A stretch of 64,000 nt of DNA from Peptacetobacter hominis (GCF_006861675.1 NZ_SGJB01000001.1:124001-188000); one strand, 5' to 3'. Shown: positions 8,043-17,427, numbered from the stretch's first letter. Program-made: numbers and translations. The notes: generated from the sequence alone by a model not told the origin.

Positions 8043-8789
8043 ATGGATTTAAAAGAAGCAATAGAAAAAAGAATATCAAGAAGAAGCTATACGGGTGAAG
8101 AGATGAGACTGAAGGAAAAAAACAGGATAAATGGTCTGATAGATAGAATAAACCGGACAACGGGTATGTCTATTGAACTTATAGAAGATGGATCATCTCT
8201 TGTATCAGGAATGAAAGGATACGGATTTTTCAAGAATGTAAAGGAAGTAATCGTATTAAAGGGCAAAAAAGATATAAAAAACCTAAAAGAAAAAGTTGGA
8301 TATTACGGAGAAATAATAGTTCTTGAGGCTGAAAAACTTAATCTTGGTACATGTTGGGTAGGTGGAACGTACGACAGGAAATCAAAACTTGTGGATGTGT
8401 CAGAAGATGAAGTTGTTGTTTCGCTGATAACGATTGGGAAAGTTCAGGAAAATACTACTCTCAAAGAGAATGTAATAAGAAAGATGATACATAGAAAGAG
8501 TAAAAGCATATATGATATGAGCGATTGCGATATAGATATGCCGGATTGGTTTGTCGACGGTATGAAAAGTGTTGTAAGAGCTCCCTCTGCAATTAACTCG
8601 CAAAAAACTGTCATATCATTAAAAAATGGGATAGTCTATGCTGGTATAGCTATGGATTATCCGTTTGATGAGGTTGATCTCGGAATTGCAAAACTCCACT
8701 TTGAAATTATATGTGGAGGAAATTTTGAGTGGGGAAATAATGGAGTCTGTAACGCCGAAGAAAAAAGTGATTATACTTATGTTTTATAA
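8043..8789 (+). CDS. Putative nitroreductase (TM1586-like)
   Basis: A 248-residue protein starting MDLKEAIEKRISRRSY, the usual FMN-binding entry motif of nitroreductases, with LGTCWVGGTY near residue 102 and a second half-repeat that includes VRAPSAINSQ. The length and two-lobed layout suit the putative TM nitroreductase family, in which both half-domains are fused in one chain. It probably binds FMN and reduces an unknown electrophile with NAD(P)H. ATG 8043 is chosen over TTG 8037 because AGAAGGG at 8029-8035 is correctly spaced. The substrate cannot be read from the sequence. Confidence 0.72.
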   Translation: MDLKEAIEKRISRRSYTGEEMRLKEKNRINGLIDRINRTTGMSIELIEDGSSLVSGMKGYGFFKNVKEVIVLKGKKDIKNLKEKVGYYGEIIVLEAEKLNLGTCWVGGTYDRKSKLVDVSEDEVVVSLITIGKVQENTTLKENVIRKMIHRKSKSIYDMSDCDIDMPDWFVDGMKSVVRAPSAINSQKTVISLKNGIVYAGIAMDYPFDEVDLGIAKLHFEIICGGNFEWGNNGVCNAEEKSDYTYVL

Positions 8790-8819
8790 TTAAATACTAT
8801 AAATATAGGATTGAAGTAG

Positions 8820-8848
8820 ACTGTCTGATATTAATTCAGACAGTTTTT
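8820..8848 (+). terminator. Terminator after the nitroreductase gene
   Basis: ACTGTCTGA and TTCAGACAGT pair around a short AT loop and are followed by TTTTATTTG. The rest of 8849-9031 is AT-rich with a TATAAT at about 8936 but no convincing -35 box. Confidence 0.8.
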
Positions 8849-9031
8849 ATTTGTTTTTAATATATTTGATAATATGTAAAATACTTTACTTCAATATGTA
8901 AATAAAACACTATTGTTTGTTTAAAAATAATGCTATAATATATATTATATAAAATATTTAAATTTCAGTTTTGTGGGTATATATTATAACAGATAAAGAC
9001 ATTGATATTGGTATCGTCATGGAGGTAGTGT

Positions 9032-9226
9032 ATGTATTTTTTTAAGGAAAGTGTAATATCATTTATAGTTGGAAGTATTGCGTTATATGGAATAAATTAT
9101 TTTAATTTATCATTTAATTTACTGATTATGATTATCGCCTGGTTTTTACTGATTTTGGAGGCTTGTTTCACAGCAAATGTAATAGTAAGACTTTATGAGA
9201 TTATTATGAAAAAGATAATGAAATAA
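9032..9226 (+). CDS. Small membrane protein, unknown
   Basis: A 64-residue protein with two hydrophobic segments (about 8-26 and 29-52) and a basic tail ending IMKKIMK, so it is probably a two-helix inner-membrane peptide. GGAGG at 9020-9024 supports ATG 9032. It is flanked by terminators on both sides, so it is a single-gene unit. I do not recognise the family. Confidence 0.6.
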   Translation: MYFFKESVISFIVGSIALYGINYFNLSFNLLIMIIAWFLLILEACFTANVIVRLYEIIMKKIMK

Positions 9227-9232
9227 ATAAAA

Positions 9233-9275
9233 CCCATTTTATCAAAGTAATCTACTCGATAAAATGGGTATTTTT
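9233..9275. terminator. Bidirectional terminator between convergent small genes
   Basis: CCCATTTTATC (9233-9243) pairs perfectly with GATAAAATGGG (9258-9268). TATTTTT follows on the plus side and TTTTATTTATTT on the minus side, so it can end transcripts from both neighbouring genes. Confidence 0.85.
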
Positions 9276-9279
9276 ATGC

Positions 9280-9525
9280 TCAAAATTTTGCAATAAAAGA
9301 AAACAACATCAGAATAAAACCACAGATTCTAGAGGTTCTTTCCAAGGTTTTATGATTTCCGGAAGCTGATTTTGGATATACAGGGTTTATAAAAAAAGCC
9401 AGACCATATATGAAAGTACCTGCATTTGAGAAAAATTCAATTTTGGTAACTGTAGATACAGCGAATAAAATTATTAATATAGTTATCATAATACACATTT
9501 GAGTCTTAAAATCAGGTTTTTTCAT
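9280..9525 (-). CDS. Small membrane protein, unknown; ends in TGA
   Basis: An 81-residue protein with hydrophobic stretches at about 10-26, 32-48 and 66-80, joined by a polar loop (PKSASGNHKTLERTS). It somewhat resembles small DUF6199-type proteins, but the match is weak. AAAGGAGATGATTTT precedes ATG 9525. This is the only complete gene in the window that stops at TGA; an in-frame TAA follows two codons later, so readthrough would add only two residues. Function unknown. Confidence 0.55.
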   Translation of the reverse strand: MKKPDFKTQMCIMITILIILFAVSTVTKIEFFSNAGTFIYGLAFFINPVYPKSASGNHKTLERTSRICGFILMLFSFIAKF

Positions 9526-9774
9526 AAAATCATCTCCTTTAGATATAATCCAATTCGTGATTATATTGTTAGAATTCTATTCATATATAAATTTTTCCTT
9601 TATACTGCATAAATAATCGTAAAAGTTATATCAATTGTTATATGATTATTACTTCTCAATATCTCAATGTGAATGTTATAATTATAATAACTTATATAAT
9701 AGGTTGTTTGAAATTATTAGTGGAATAAGTATAAAATTTAAAAGAATGGTAATAATATATTAGGGGGAGTAAGT

Positions 9775-10125
9775 ATGAAAGAAGAAAAAGTATTTGAAAT
9801 GCTTTTTAGCAAGGTATATCCGATGTTGATAGCAAAAGCTGAAAGAAAAGGTCGTACAAGAGAAGAGGTAGAAGAGATTACCTGTTGGCTGACTGGATAT
9901 AGCAAAGAAACAATCAATCAACTTCTGAATACTGATTTGTCATATGGTGATTTTTTCAGACAAGCTCCAAATCTAAATCCGAACAGAAAATTAATTAAAG
10001 GTTCCATATGTGGTGTAAGAGTAGAAAATATTGAAAATCCATTAATGCAGGAAATAAGATGTCTTGATAAATTAGTGGATGAACTTGCAAAAGGTAAGAA
10101 AATGGAAAATATTTTACGAAAGTAA
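9775..10125 (+). CDS. DUF2200 domain protein
   Basis: A 116-residue soluble protein with the family core VYPMLIAKAERKGRTREEVEE, then ITCWLTGY near residue 40 and APNLNPNRKLIKGSICGVRVE near 65-85. It matches DUF2200 proteins of about 115 residues found widely in Firmicutes, which have no known function. GGGGGAG precedes ATG 9775. The 249 bases before it (9526-9774) are AT-rich and must hold the divergent promoters for this gene and the small minus-strand gene; no clear operator was seen. Confidence 0.75.
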   Translation: MKEEKVFEMLFSKVYPMLIAKAERKGRTREEVEEITCWLTGYSKETINQLLNTDLSYGDFFRQAPNLNPNRKLIKGSICGVRVENIENPLMQEIRCLDKLVDELAKGKKMENILRK

Positions 10126-10190
10126 ATTAGTGAATCTATATATTATGAAACAAAATAATATATGAAATATATATCGACTTATAATTTATA

Positions 10191-10233
10191 AAAAAACGAC
10201 CATACGGTAATTTTGCTGTATGGTCGTTTTCTT
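10191..10233. terminator. Bidirectional terminator between DUF2200 gene and topB
   Basis: ACGACCATAC pairs with GTATGGTCGT around a 12-base loop. A T-run follows on the plus side and an A-run (T on minus) precedes it. The neighbouring genes converge here. Confidence 0.88.
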
Positions 10234-10245
10234 TATTGACTTATA

Positions 10246-12498
10246 TTAGTTATCTTCCCTCTTTACTATCCATCCGTACATTCCATTTGATGGATTTTTC
10301 TCATATTTAACAACAGCATCAAACTTATTTCCGTCGCTGTCTTTAAATCCTTTTACCTTTGCCTCTCCCTTTTTAAGTAGGGATTTAACCATAGTCTTAG
10401 TAGGTTTCTTCTTCATTCTCTTGAAATACCGATCCTCTTTCCAAATACCGTATCTGCATTCCTTGTAGTTTACGCAGAAAAATCCTTTCTCAAATTCTTT
10501 TACATCATTTCCACATACAGGACACTTTCCAAGAACTTCATCTGTATTCTTCTGAGCTTTTGACTCTTTAGATGAATTCCGACCTGATGTCTTGCCGGCA
10601 GATTTTGATGATGAAGATTTTGAAGTTTTATTTGTGGAATCAGTTTTTCTTTTCAGAGAAGATGCTTTTACGTATTTCTTTGTCTTCTGGTTGTAGACAT
10701 AGCTTTCTGTATTTATATTCTGTTTTCTGTCCATCTTCATAGTGTTGACACTTTTGACTATAAACGAGCATATATTATTTAGGTATTCTCTTCTTGTGAA
10801 CTGTCCTTTTTGTATATCGCTCAGACTTTTTTCAAGTTTACCTGTAAAATCGACGTCGAGAAGTTCTTTGACAGGGAATATTTCAACGAGATTTATTCCA
10901 AGCTCTGTGATGGAGTAGGATTTACCTTTTTTTGAGACATATCCGACATCTTTTATTTTTTTCAGAACTTCAGCTCTTGTGGCAGAGGTACCTATAGAAT
11001 ATCCTGAAAGAACTGTAGTATCATCCTCGGATACATTTTTTCCACAGTTTTTCATAGCTTTAAGAAGAGTATCTTCTGTGTATGATTTTGGAGGAGTGGT
11101 CTGCTTTTCTACAGGTTTTATATCAAGAACATCTACAACCTCGTTCTTTTGTACTTCTGGAAGAAGATCGTTTTTTTCCTGTCTTCCGTATATTTCAAGA
11201 TATCCTTTGACTTTCAGAACTTTTCCCTTTGTGACAAATAAATTTCCGTCGACATCCGTTTTTATTTCTGTATTTTCAAATTCTGCAGGAGGCATAAATG
11301 CAGCGAGAAATCTATCTCTTATAGCCTCGTACACAATTTTTTCGTCTTCAGAAAGATTTGATGGAACTATGTATGTAGGTATGATGGCACTGTGGCTGTC
11401 TACCTTTGAAGAGTCGAAAACTCTTTTTGTCTTTGAAAATTTCAGTTTATCCTCGTATGGAAGTCCTTGTTTAAGTTTGTTCAGGGTCTGCTCGGCCTTT
11501 GGAGCCAAACTTTCCTCAAGGTAAATAGAGTCGGTTCTTGGATATGTTATAAATCCACCTTTTCCTTTTCCTTCATAAAGAGACTGACATACACTTAGGA
11601 CTTTGTCAGATGTGAATCTGGCGTACTTTGAAGTTATATACCCCTGAAGAGATGTAAGAGAAAAAAGTTTTGGTGCATATTCTTTGCTTTTAGTAACTTT
11701 TTTATCTTTTATTGTTCCCTTATCAGATGTTATAGAGTCTATAACAGCCTTCCGATCCTCAATAGTATCTATTTTTGATTCTTTTCCTTTAATATATTTT
11801 CCCTTGTATGTTCCTTTTTCAGTTTTGAAGTTACCTTCGATTTCATAGTATATTTTTGGAACAAAGTTTTTTATCTCCATTTCTCTGTCGTATACGAGTT
11901 TGACAGTTGGAAGTATTACCCTACCGATGTTGAGCATTTTTCCATTTCCGTATTTTAAAGTAGCTACTGATGTGAAATTGATTCCAATAAGCCAGTCTGT
12001 TATAAGTCTTGTATATCCAGCTGCCTGAAGATTAAGCATTTCATCATTTTCCTTTAGAGAGTTCATTCCTCTGGTAATATCCTCAGGAGTCCACTCATTT
12101 ACAAGTATTCTTTTTATAGGTTTCTTTGGTTTTGCCAGAAAGAAAATAAGAAAAGCTATAAGCTCTCCCTCTCTATCATTATCGGTTGCGTTTATTATAA
12201 GTTCAACGTCATCTCTTTTTATTAGAGATTTGACTATATTGAACTGTTCTTTTTTATCTGATGTTACTTTGAATTTAAATTTATCCTCGGGTATAAATGG
12301 AAAGTTTTCCATTTTCCATGAACCTGAGTAGCGGTCTTTGTCATAGTCTTTCATATCATAAAGTGATACCAGGTGTCCGACCGCATATGTAACTATATAT
12401 CCGTTTCCCTCAAAATAGCCTTTGTGTTTAGTTTTTGCACCTAGAAAAGACGCTATTGTTCTGGCTACAGAGGGTTTCTCTGCAAGTATAAGTTTCAT
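10246..12498 (-). CDS. topB: DNA topoisomerase III (type IA)
   Basis: A 750-residue type IA topoisomerase that cuts and passes single DNA strands and resolves recombination and replication intermediates. The Toprim domain begins MKLILAEKPSVARTIASFLGA and holds the acidic triad ATDNDREGELIA near residue 105. The active-site loop GFITYPRTDS near 320 carries the catalytic tyrosine. The C-terminus has a Ser/Lys-rich linker (about 610-655) and one zinc-ribbon motif CPVCGND...CVNYKEC, then a TopIII-specific tail. It is a single gene facing away from dut, with the divergent promoter region at 12499-12681. Confidence 0.95.
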   Translation of the reverse strand: MKLILAEKPSVARTIASFLGAKTKHKGYFEGNGYIVTYAVGHLVSLYDMKDYDKDRYSGSWKMENFPFIPEDKFKFKVTSDKKEQFNIVKSLIKRDDVELIINATDNDREGELIAFLIFFLAKPKKPIKRILVNEWTPEDITRGMNSLKENDEMLNLQAAGYTRLITDWLIGINFTSVATLKYGNGKMLNIGRVILPTVKLVYDREMEIKNFVPKIYYEIEGNFKTEKGTYKGKYIKGKESKIDTIEDRKAVIDSITSDKGTIKDKKVTKSKEYAPKLFSLTSLQGYITSKYARFTSDKVLSVCQSLYEGKGKGGFITYPRTDSIYLEESLAPKAEQTLNKLKQGLPYEDKLKFSKTKRVFDSSKVDSHSAIIPTYIVPSNLSEDEKIVYEAIRDRFLAAFMPPAEFENTEIKTDVDGNLFVTKGKVLKVKGYLEIYGRQEKNDLLPEVQKNEVVDVLDIKPVEKQTTPPKSYTEDTLLKAMKNCGKNVSEDDTTVLSGYSIGTSATRAEVLKKIKDVGYVSKKGKSYSITELGINLVEIFPVKELLDVDFTGKLEKSLSDIQKGQFTRREYLNNICSFIVKSVNTMKMDRKQNINTESYVYNQKTKKYVKASSLKRKTDSTNKTSKSSSSKSAGKTSGRNSSKESKAQKNTDEVLGKCPVCGNDVKEFEKGFFCVNYKECRYGIWKEDRYFKRMKKKPTKTMVKSLLKKGEAKVKGFKDSDGNKFDAVVKYEKNPSNGMYGWIVKREDN

Positions 12499-12681
12499 TT
12501 TTTTACTCCTGTATTTTTAGTATATATGTATTATTTCCATTTATTATAGTTTAATATACAATGTAATTACTGAAATATAAGCAAATTACAATAAAGATTT
12601 ATAACTTATTGTAATTAATATACAAAGTGCATATATTAGTATATAATATTTTTAGATATTTATCAATTGGAGGTCGAAAAC

Positions 12682-13116
12682 ATGTTCGAATTAAAAATAA
12701 AAAAACTTAATGAAGAGGCTATAATACCAAAATTTGCTCACAAGGGAGACGCAGGAATGGATCTTTATTCTGTATCTGAGGTCGAGATACCTGCAGGTGA
12801 GACTAGACTTATAAAAACAGGTATAGCAATACAGCTTCCATCTATGACAGAAGCACAGGTAAGACCTAGAAGTGGACTTGCACTTAAGCATTCTATAACA
12901 GTTCTTAATACTCCGGGAACTATAGATGAGGGATATAGAGGAGAGATAGGGGTAATACTTATAAACCACGGAAAAGAGACTTTTACTGTTGAGAAGCATA
13001 TGAAGATAGCTCAGATGATTGTAAAACCAATATACGAGGTAAATGTTGTAGAGGTTGATGAACTTACTGACTCTGAAAGAGGAGAAGGCGGATTCGGATC
13101 AACAGGAACAAAGTAG
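12682..13116 (+). CDS. dut: dUTP diphosphatase
   Basis: A 144-residue homotrimer-type dUTPase that hydrolyses dUTP to dUMP and pyrophosphate and so keeps uracil out of DNA. The five family motifs appear in order: [30 protein letters not shown]-type IAQMIV and [12 protein letters not shown] 12682 follows GGAGG at 12669-12673; the in-frame TTG 12667 would place the ribosome-binding site inside the gene and is rejected. The stop is 22 bases before the flavodoxin-like gene, suggesting co-transcription. Confidence 0.96.
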   Translation: MFELKIKKLNEEAIIPKFAHKGDAGMDLYSVSEVEIPAGETRLIKTGIAIQLPSMTEAQVRPRSGLALKHSITVLNTPGTIDEGYRGEIGVILINHGKETFTVEKHMKIAQMIVKPIYEVNVVEVDELTDSERGEGGFGSTGTK

Positions 13117-13138
13117 TATCCAAAAAGGAGTGATTATA

Positions 13139-13666
13139 GTGAAACGTATTATTATTTATGGAAGTTGTTATGGTTCGACCAGAAAGTATGCAGAAAAACT
13201 TTCTGAATTGACAGGAATAGACTGTATATCTTTTGATAAGATAAAGGATATCGAAAAGTATGAACAGATTGTATATTTTGGTGGACTTTATGCAGGTGGT
13301 GTAGTAGGACTTTCAAAGACTTTTAAAAAGATTAGTTATGATACGGACACTGTAATTATAACAGTTGGTATAGCTGATAACAAAAGTTCTACTAATATAG
13401 AAAATATACGAAATTCTATTAAAAAACAGATTTCAGAAGGACAGTTTGAAAATACAAAAATCTTTAATCTGAGAGGAATACTTGACTATGGTACTATGGG
13501 AATCAAACATAAAATTATGATGTTTGGACTTTATCAGAGTATAAAGAAAAAGCCATATGATGAACTGGATGAAGAATCAAAGTCTATTATTGTCACATAT
13601 AATAAGAGAGTAGATTTTATAAATTTTGATGATCTCGAAAAAATAGTTGAATATTTGAACGTATAA
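13139..13666 (+). CDS. Flavodoxin-domain protein
   Basis: A 175-residue protein opening with VKRIIIYGSCYGSTRKYAEKL, the FMN phosphate-binding loop of flavodoxins, followed by YFGGLYAGGVVG near residue 48 (the second flavin loop). It resembles flavodoxin-domain proteins of the protoporphyrinogen-oxidase HemG type more than short electron-carrier flavodoxins. It probably transfers electrons in the cytoplasm; the partner is unknown. GTG 13139 is chosen because AAGGAG at 13125-13130 is properly placed. A long upstream extension in the same frame overlaps dut and lacks a site. Confidence 0.75.
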   Translation: MKRIIIYGSCYGSTRKYAEKLSELTGIDCISFDKIKDIEKYEQIVYFGGLYAGGVVGLSKTFKKISYDTDTVIITVGIADNKSSTNIENIRNSIKKQISEGQFENTKIFNLRGILDYGTMGIKHKIMMFGLYQSIKKKPYDELDEESKSIIVTYNKRVDFINFDDLEKIVEYLNV

Positions 13667-13670
13667 TAAA

Positions 13671-13714
13671 AAGCTGGTGTAATATATATGATATTTACAT
13701 CGGCTTTTTTATTT
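13671..13714 (+). terminator. Terminator after the flavodoxin-like gene
   Basis: AGCTGGTGTAA pairs with TTACATCGGCT (11 bp with two wobbles) and is followed by a run of T. Confidence 0.85.
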
Positions 13715-13791
13715 AATTTTTGTAGGTATATATGCAATAATATAGTATTTGACGTATAATTATATCATCGAGCTAATAAAGGAGAATTAAA

Positions 13792-14571
13792 ATGAAAAAT
13801 AGATTTAAAAATATAATTACTTTTTCTGTAATAACTGCAATATCTATGACTTTTATGTCGGGATGCAGTTCAAAAACTACATCAGATGATAAGAATGTTA
13901 TAAATATATCTGCTGCAGCAAGTCTGAAAGAACCTATGGAAAAAATAGAGAAAACATATGAGGCAAATAATAAAAATATCGATATAAGGGTTAATTACGG
14001 TGCATCGGGATCTCTTATGCAACAGATAGAAAACGGAGCACCGTGTGATATTTTTATATCAGCTGATACAAAACAGGTAGAGGAACTTTCACAGAAGAAA
14101 CTTACTGAAAAAGAAACTGAAATGGATTTTCTGAAAAACAGATTGGTCGCAATAGTATCGGATAATAGCGAAATGGAGAATATAGAAAGCATATCAAATA
14201 CAGATGGAAAAATAGCAATAGGTGAGCCTGAAAGTGTACCAGCTGGAAAATATGCAAAGGAATACCTTGAGAATATAGATTTGTGGAATAAGCTACAGAG
14301 TAGATTTGTGTTCGCAAAAGATGTCAAGGAAGTATATTCATGGGTAAGTACGGGAAATGCCGAGCGGGGATTTGTATATTACACAGACACTGTTGGAAAA
14401 GACAATATAAAAATAATAGATGAAGCCGATGAGTTGTCAGAAATAATATATCCAATAACTGTAATAAAAGGAAACTACAGTGAAGATGTAAAAAATCTCT
14501 ACACATATATAACAGATGATGATTCATCTGTGAAAGTATTCAGGGAATGTGGATATACGGTTATTGAATAG
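13792..14571 (+). CDS. modA: Molybdate ABC transporter substrate-binding lipoprotein
   Basis: A 259-residue secreted lipoprotein with a signal helix and lipobox MSGC near residue 26. The mature part has ModA hallmarks: ISAAASLKEPMEKI, VNYGASGSLMQQIENGAPCDIFISAD and IAIGEPESVPAGKYA, which line the oxyanion pocket and bind molybdate or tungstate without cations. AAGGAG precedes ATG 13792. It is the first gene of a molybdate import unit with modB next and a modC-like ATPase further on. Imported metal would serve molybdenum or tungsten enzymes encoded outside the window. Confidence 0.92.
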   Translation: MKNRFKNIITFSVITAISMTFMSGCSSKTTSDDKNVINISAAASLKEPMEKIEKTYEANNKNIDIRVNYGASGSLMQQIENGAPCDIFISADTKQVEELSQKKLTEKETEMDFLKNRLVAIVSDNSEMENIESISNTDGKIAIGEPESVPAGKYAKEYLENIDLWNKLQSRFVFAKDVKEVYSWVSTGNAERGFVYYTDTVGKDNIKIIDEADELSEIIYPITVIKGNYSEDVKNLYTYITDDDSSVKVFRECGYTVIE

Positions 14572-14609
14572 ATTTTATTGACTAAAAAATTATAAGGAGA
14601 AACTGATTG

Positions 14610-15275
14610 ATGGGATTTGATATATCACCGTTTATAATATCTCTGAAAGTATCTTTTCTGGCAACTATGATAACCTTTGTATCTGGGGTTATTGTTGCGT
14701 ATTTTGTTACATTTATGAAAAAAAGAGTCAGGATAATTATGGACACAGTATTTACTTTGCCGATGGTTCTTCCACCTACAGTTGCGGGTTTTATACTTCT
14801 TGTAATACTGGGAAGGAATGGAACAGTCGGAAAAATTCTTTATAATATGGGAATTGATGTTATATTTACACAGTCAGCAGCAGTGATTGCAGCAGCGGTT
14901 GTTTCTTTTCCGATGATATATAGGACAGCGAGATCTTCATTTGAAAGAATAGATGAGGACATACTTCATTCAGGAAGAATTACAGGAATGAATGAGTTTG
15001 AATTATTCACAAAAGTAGCGTTTCCAATAGCACTTCCGGGTATAATTGGAGGAACAGTTCTCGGTTTTTCGAGAGCATTTGGCGAGTTTGGAGCGACACT
15101 TATGATAGCTGGAAATATACCGGGAGAAACTCAGACAATTCCAATGGCTATATTCTTCGCTGCTGAAGGAAATGATATGAATACGGCTTATATATGGGTA
15201 TTTGTTATGCTGTCTATGGCATCAATTGTGCTTTATATTATGAACAGTATATCTGAAAAAAATAGTCATATTTAG
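14610..15275 (+). CDS. modB: Molybdate ABC transporter permease
   Basis: A 221-residue inner-membrane protein with about five helices. It has the permease signature for docking the ATPase (GRITGMNEFELFTKVAFPIALPGIIGG) and the ModB-like segments LPMVLPPTVAGFILL and FSRAFGEFGATLMIAGNIPGETQT. ATG 14610 follows AAGGAGA at 14595-14600; the adjacent TTG 14607 is in frame but less well spaced. It lies 38 bases after modA, so the two are co-transcribed. Confidence 0.92.
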   Translation: MGFDISPFIISLKVSFLATMITFVSGVIVAYFVTFMKKRVRIIMDTVFTLPMVLPPTVAGFILLVILGRNGTVGKILYNMGIDVIFTQSAAVIAAAVVSFPMIYRTARSSFERIDEDILHSGRITGMNEFELFTKVAFPIALPGIIGGTVLGFSRAFGEFGATLMIAGNIPGETQTIPMAIFFAAEGNDMNTAYIWVFVMLSMASIVLYIMNSISEKNSHI

Positions 15276-15358
15276 TTTATATTTTGATTATGATATTATT
15301 TATAATGAGTAGCTATATAAAACGATTGTTTAAATAAGTTTTAAGTGGGGGATTAAAA

Positions 15359-16198
15359 ATGTACGAGTTTAGAGATTTAAAAGAAGTATCATATTGTGAG
15401 TTAGTTGAATGTTTTAATAAGGCTTTTTCTGATTACGAGATTTCTATAGTATTAAATGAAAAAGCCATAAAATCAGAAATGAAAAGAAATGGTGTTGATA
15501 GAAGTATATCATGTGGTGCATTCTATAACAACAAAATGGTAGGATTTATAATGAACTGCCGAGGAATATATAATGATGAAGTATCAGTATTTGATTTTGC
15601 AACAGGAGTTGTCCCTGAGCATAGAGGAAAGCATGTTCTCGGAGAAATGGTAAAATTTGTAGAAGAGAGAATAAAATCAAAAGGAATAAAAAAATACTAT
15701 CTTGAAGTTCTAAAAAATAACGAAAAAGCTATCAATTCATACAAGTCAAAGGGATTTGATTTTGAAAGAGAGTTTGCAGTTTTTCAATTTGATAAATCGG
15801 ACTCAGAGGATATAAACCAAAATTGTGATAGTATAAAAACAGATTCTTTTGAGAATTTTAAATCAGAAGTATTAAAAGTAGAAGTAGATGTTCCATTTTC
15901 ATTTGAATATAATAAAACAAATTTAGATAATAATATTGAGGATTATGAGGTTGTATATATAAAAGATGGTGCTGAAGTATTCTCTTATATCATATACATG
16001 AAGGAAAATGGAAGAGTAGCAAAGATAGCGTACTCACAAAAGGAAGATATTGTTGTACTTATAGAAAATCTTATAAACAGATACGGGAAAGTATATATAA
16101 AAAATGTAGATACAAAATACGAGGAGCTAATAAATGTACTGTATTCTATTGGTTTTAAATATATAGTAGGACAGTATGAAATGTCAAAGGAAGTTTAA
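15359..16198 (+). CDS. GNAT-family acetyltransferase
   Basis: A 279-residue protein with an N-terminal GNAT domain (about 1-145). The acetyl-CoA loop is TGVVPEHRGKHVLGEMV near residue 85, followed by YYLEVLKNNEKAINSYKSKGF, the usual final strand and helix. Residues 150-279 form a second, degenerate domain with no catalytic loop, possibly a GNAT-like half. The gene sits between modB and the modC-like gene, 83 bases after modB and 31 before modC, which is unusual for a mod operon. GGGGGATT precedes ATG 15359. The acyl acceptor is unknown. Confidence 0.75.
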   Translation: MYEFRDLKEVSYCELVECFNKAFSDYEISIVLNEKAIKSEMKRNGVDRSISCGAFYNNKMVGFIMNCRGIYNDEVSVFDFATGVVPEHRGKHVLGEMVKFVEERIKSKGIKKYYLEVLKNNEKAINSYKSKGFDFEREFAVFQFDKSDSEDINQNCDSIKTDSFENFKSEVLKVEVDVPFSFEYNKTNLDNNIEDYEVVYIKDGAEVFSYIIYMKENGRVAKIAYSQKEDIVVLIENLINRYGKVYIKNVDTKYEELINVLYSIGFKYIVGQYEMSKEV

Positions 16199-16229
16199 TG
16201 TTATACAAGCCATTGAAAGGTGGTAGTAC

Positions 16230-17279
16230 ATGATAGATATAAATATAAACAAAAAAATAGGAGATTTCAATCTCAATGTAAATATAAAATCCGAAAAAAA
16301 CAGACTGTGCATACTGGGAAAATCTGGTGCAGGTAAAAGTATGCTTCTTAAATGTATTGCGGGAATAGAAACACCAGACTATGGAAAAATATCAATATCC
16401 GGTAAAGAACTGTATAACTCAGACAAAGGAATAAATCTCTCTATAAAAGACAGAAATACTGGATTTCTATTTCAGAGTTACGCACTTTTTCCTCATATGA
16501 GCGTAGAGAAAAATATATTAAGCGGTGCAGTAAAGAGATTTTCAAAAGAAAAAGCCATCGATAAAACAAACAATTTAATAGAGAAATTTGGACTTGGGGA
16601 CATAAGAAACAAAAAGCCTTCAGAAATTTCAGGTGGTCAAAAGCAGAGAACAGCACTTGCAAGAGCTATAATATCAGATCCTGATATACTGATACTTGAT
16701 GAACCTTTTTCAGCATTGGATATAAATTTGAGACGACAGATGGAAAGAGAAGTCAGAGATATAATAGATGAGTTTGATGGAACAGTGATTATAGTTACCC
16801 ACGATGTAGGAGAGGCATACAGGCTTTCTGACGATATAGCAGTTATATACGATGGAAATATAAAAAGATCGGCATATAAATATGATATATTTGAAAGACC
16901 GGTTAGTATTGAGGAAGCTATGGCTACAGGCAGATATTGCATCGTCGAGGTAGAGAAAGAAAAAGATGCATATAGTCCTGATAGTATAGAGTATATATTA
17001 TATGAAGAAATTATAGAAAAAAACGATTGGAAAAATACAGGAAAACACTGTTTTGCAATAGATAGAAGGGACATTTTTGTATCCGATGAGAATTGTGAGA
17101 ATGAAGAATTTATAAATACAAATATAAGGGTTGATTATGCAGAGGTAAGTCCAGATAGTGTAAGGATATATACAGGAAAAGTATATATTGATATGGATAG
17201 AGATGTTTACGATGAGAATAAAAAAGAATATAGAATTTCTATAAAAAAAGAAAGTATAGTATATTTTGTTTGGAAATAG
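16230..17279 (+). CDS. modC: Molybdate ABC transporter ATPase
   Basis: A 349-residue ATP-binding subunit with Walker A GKSGAGKS near residue 32, Q-loop LFQSYALFPHMSV near 80, signature ISGGQKQRTALARA near 130, Walker B ILILDEPFSALD near 150 and switch His in IIVTHDVGEAYRLSD near 188. After about residue 235 comes a C-terminal extension of roughly 115 residues that should fold as a TOBE-like regulatory domain, as in ModC. It pairs with modA and modB upstream, though a GNAT gene intervenes. Assignment to molybdate is by context; the ATPase itself is generic. Confidence 0.85.
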   Translation: MIDININKKIGDFNLNVNIKSEKNRLCILGKSGAGKSMLLKCIAGIETPDYGKISISGKELYNSDKGINLSIKDRNTGFLFQSYALFPHMSVEKNILSGAVKRFSKEKAIDKTNNLIEKFGLGDIRNKKPSEISGGQKQRTALARAIISDPDILILDEPFSALDINLRRQMEREVRDIIDEFDGTVIIVTHDVGEAYRLSDDIAVIYDGNIKRSAYKYDIFERPVSIEEAMATGRYCIVEVEKEKDAYSPDSIEYILYEEIIEKNDWKNTGKHCFAIDRRDIFVSDENCENEEFINTNIRVDYAEVSPDSVRIYTGKVYIDMDRDVYDENKKEYRISIKKESIVYFVWK

Positions 17280-17328
17280 TTTGTGATATAAAATCATATG
17301 TACAGATAGAATATTATATATAAAAGAA

Positions 17329-17383
17329 GGGACAGATTCAAATTAACCTGATGTAGGTTGAATAAGAATCTGTCCTGTTTTTA
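17329..17383 (+). terminator. Terminator after modC
   Basis: GGACAGATTC (17330-17339) pairs with GAATCTGTCC (17366-17375) around a loop that holds a smaller AACCT/AGGTT stem. GTTTTTAT follows. Confidence 0.85.
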
Positions 17384-17427
17384 TAGTTATCAATTGAATA
17401 AAAATATTTTGTTTTAATTATTATATA

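Noticed and set aside
10979-11524. 181-residue plus-strand ORF opposite topB
   Set aside because: It is a shadow of the well-supported topB frame, rich in Ser/Phe as expected from reversed codons, and lacks a ribosome-binding site.
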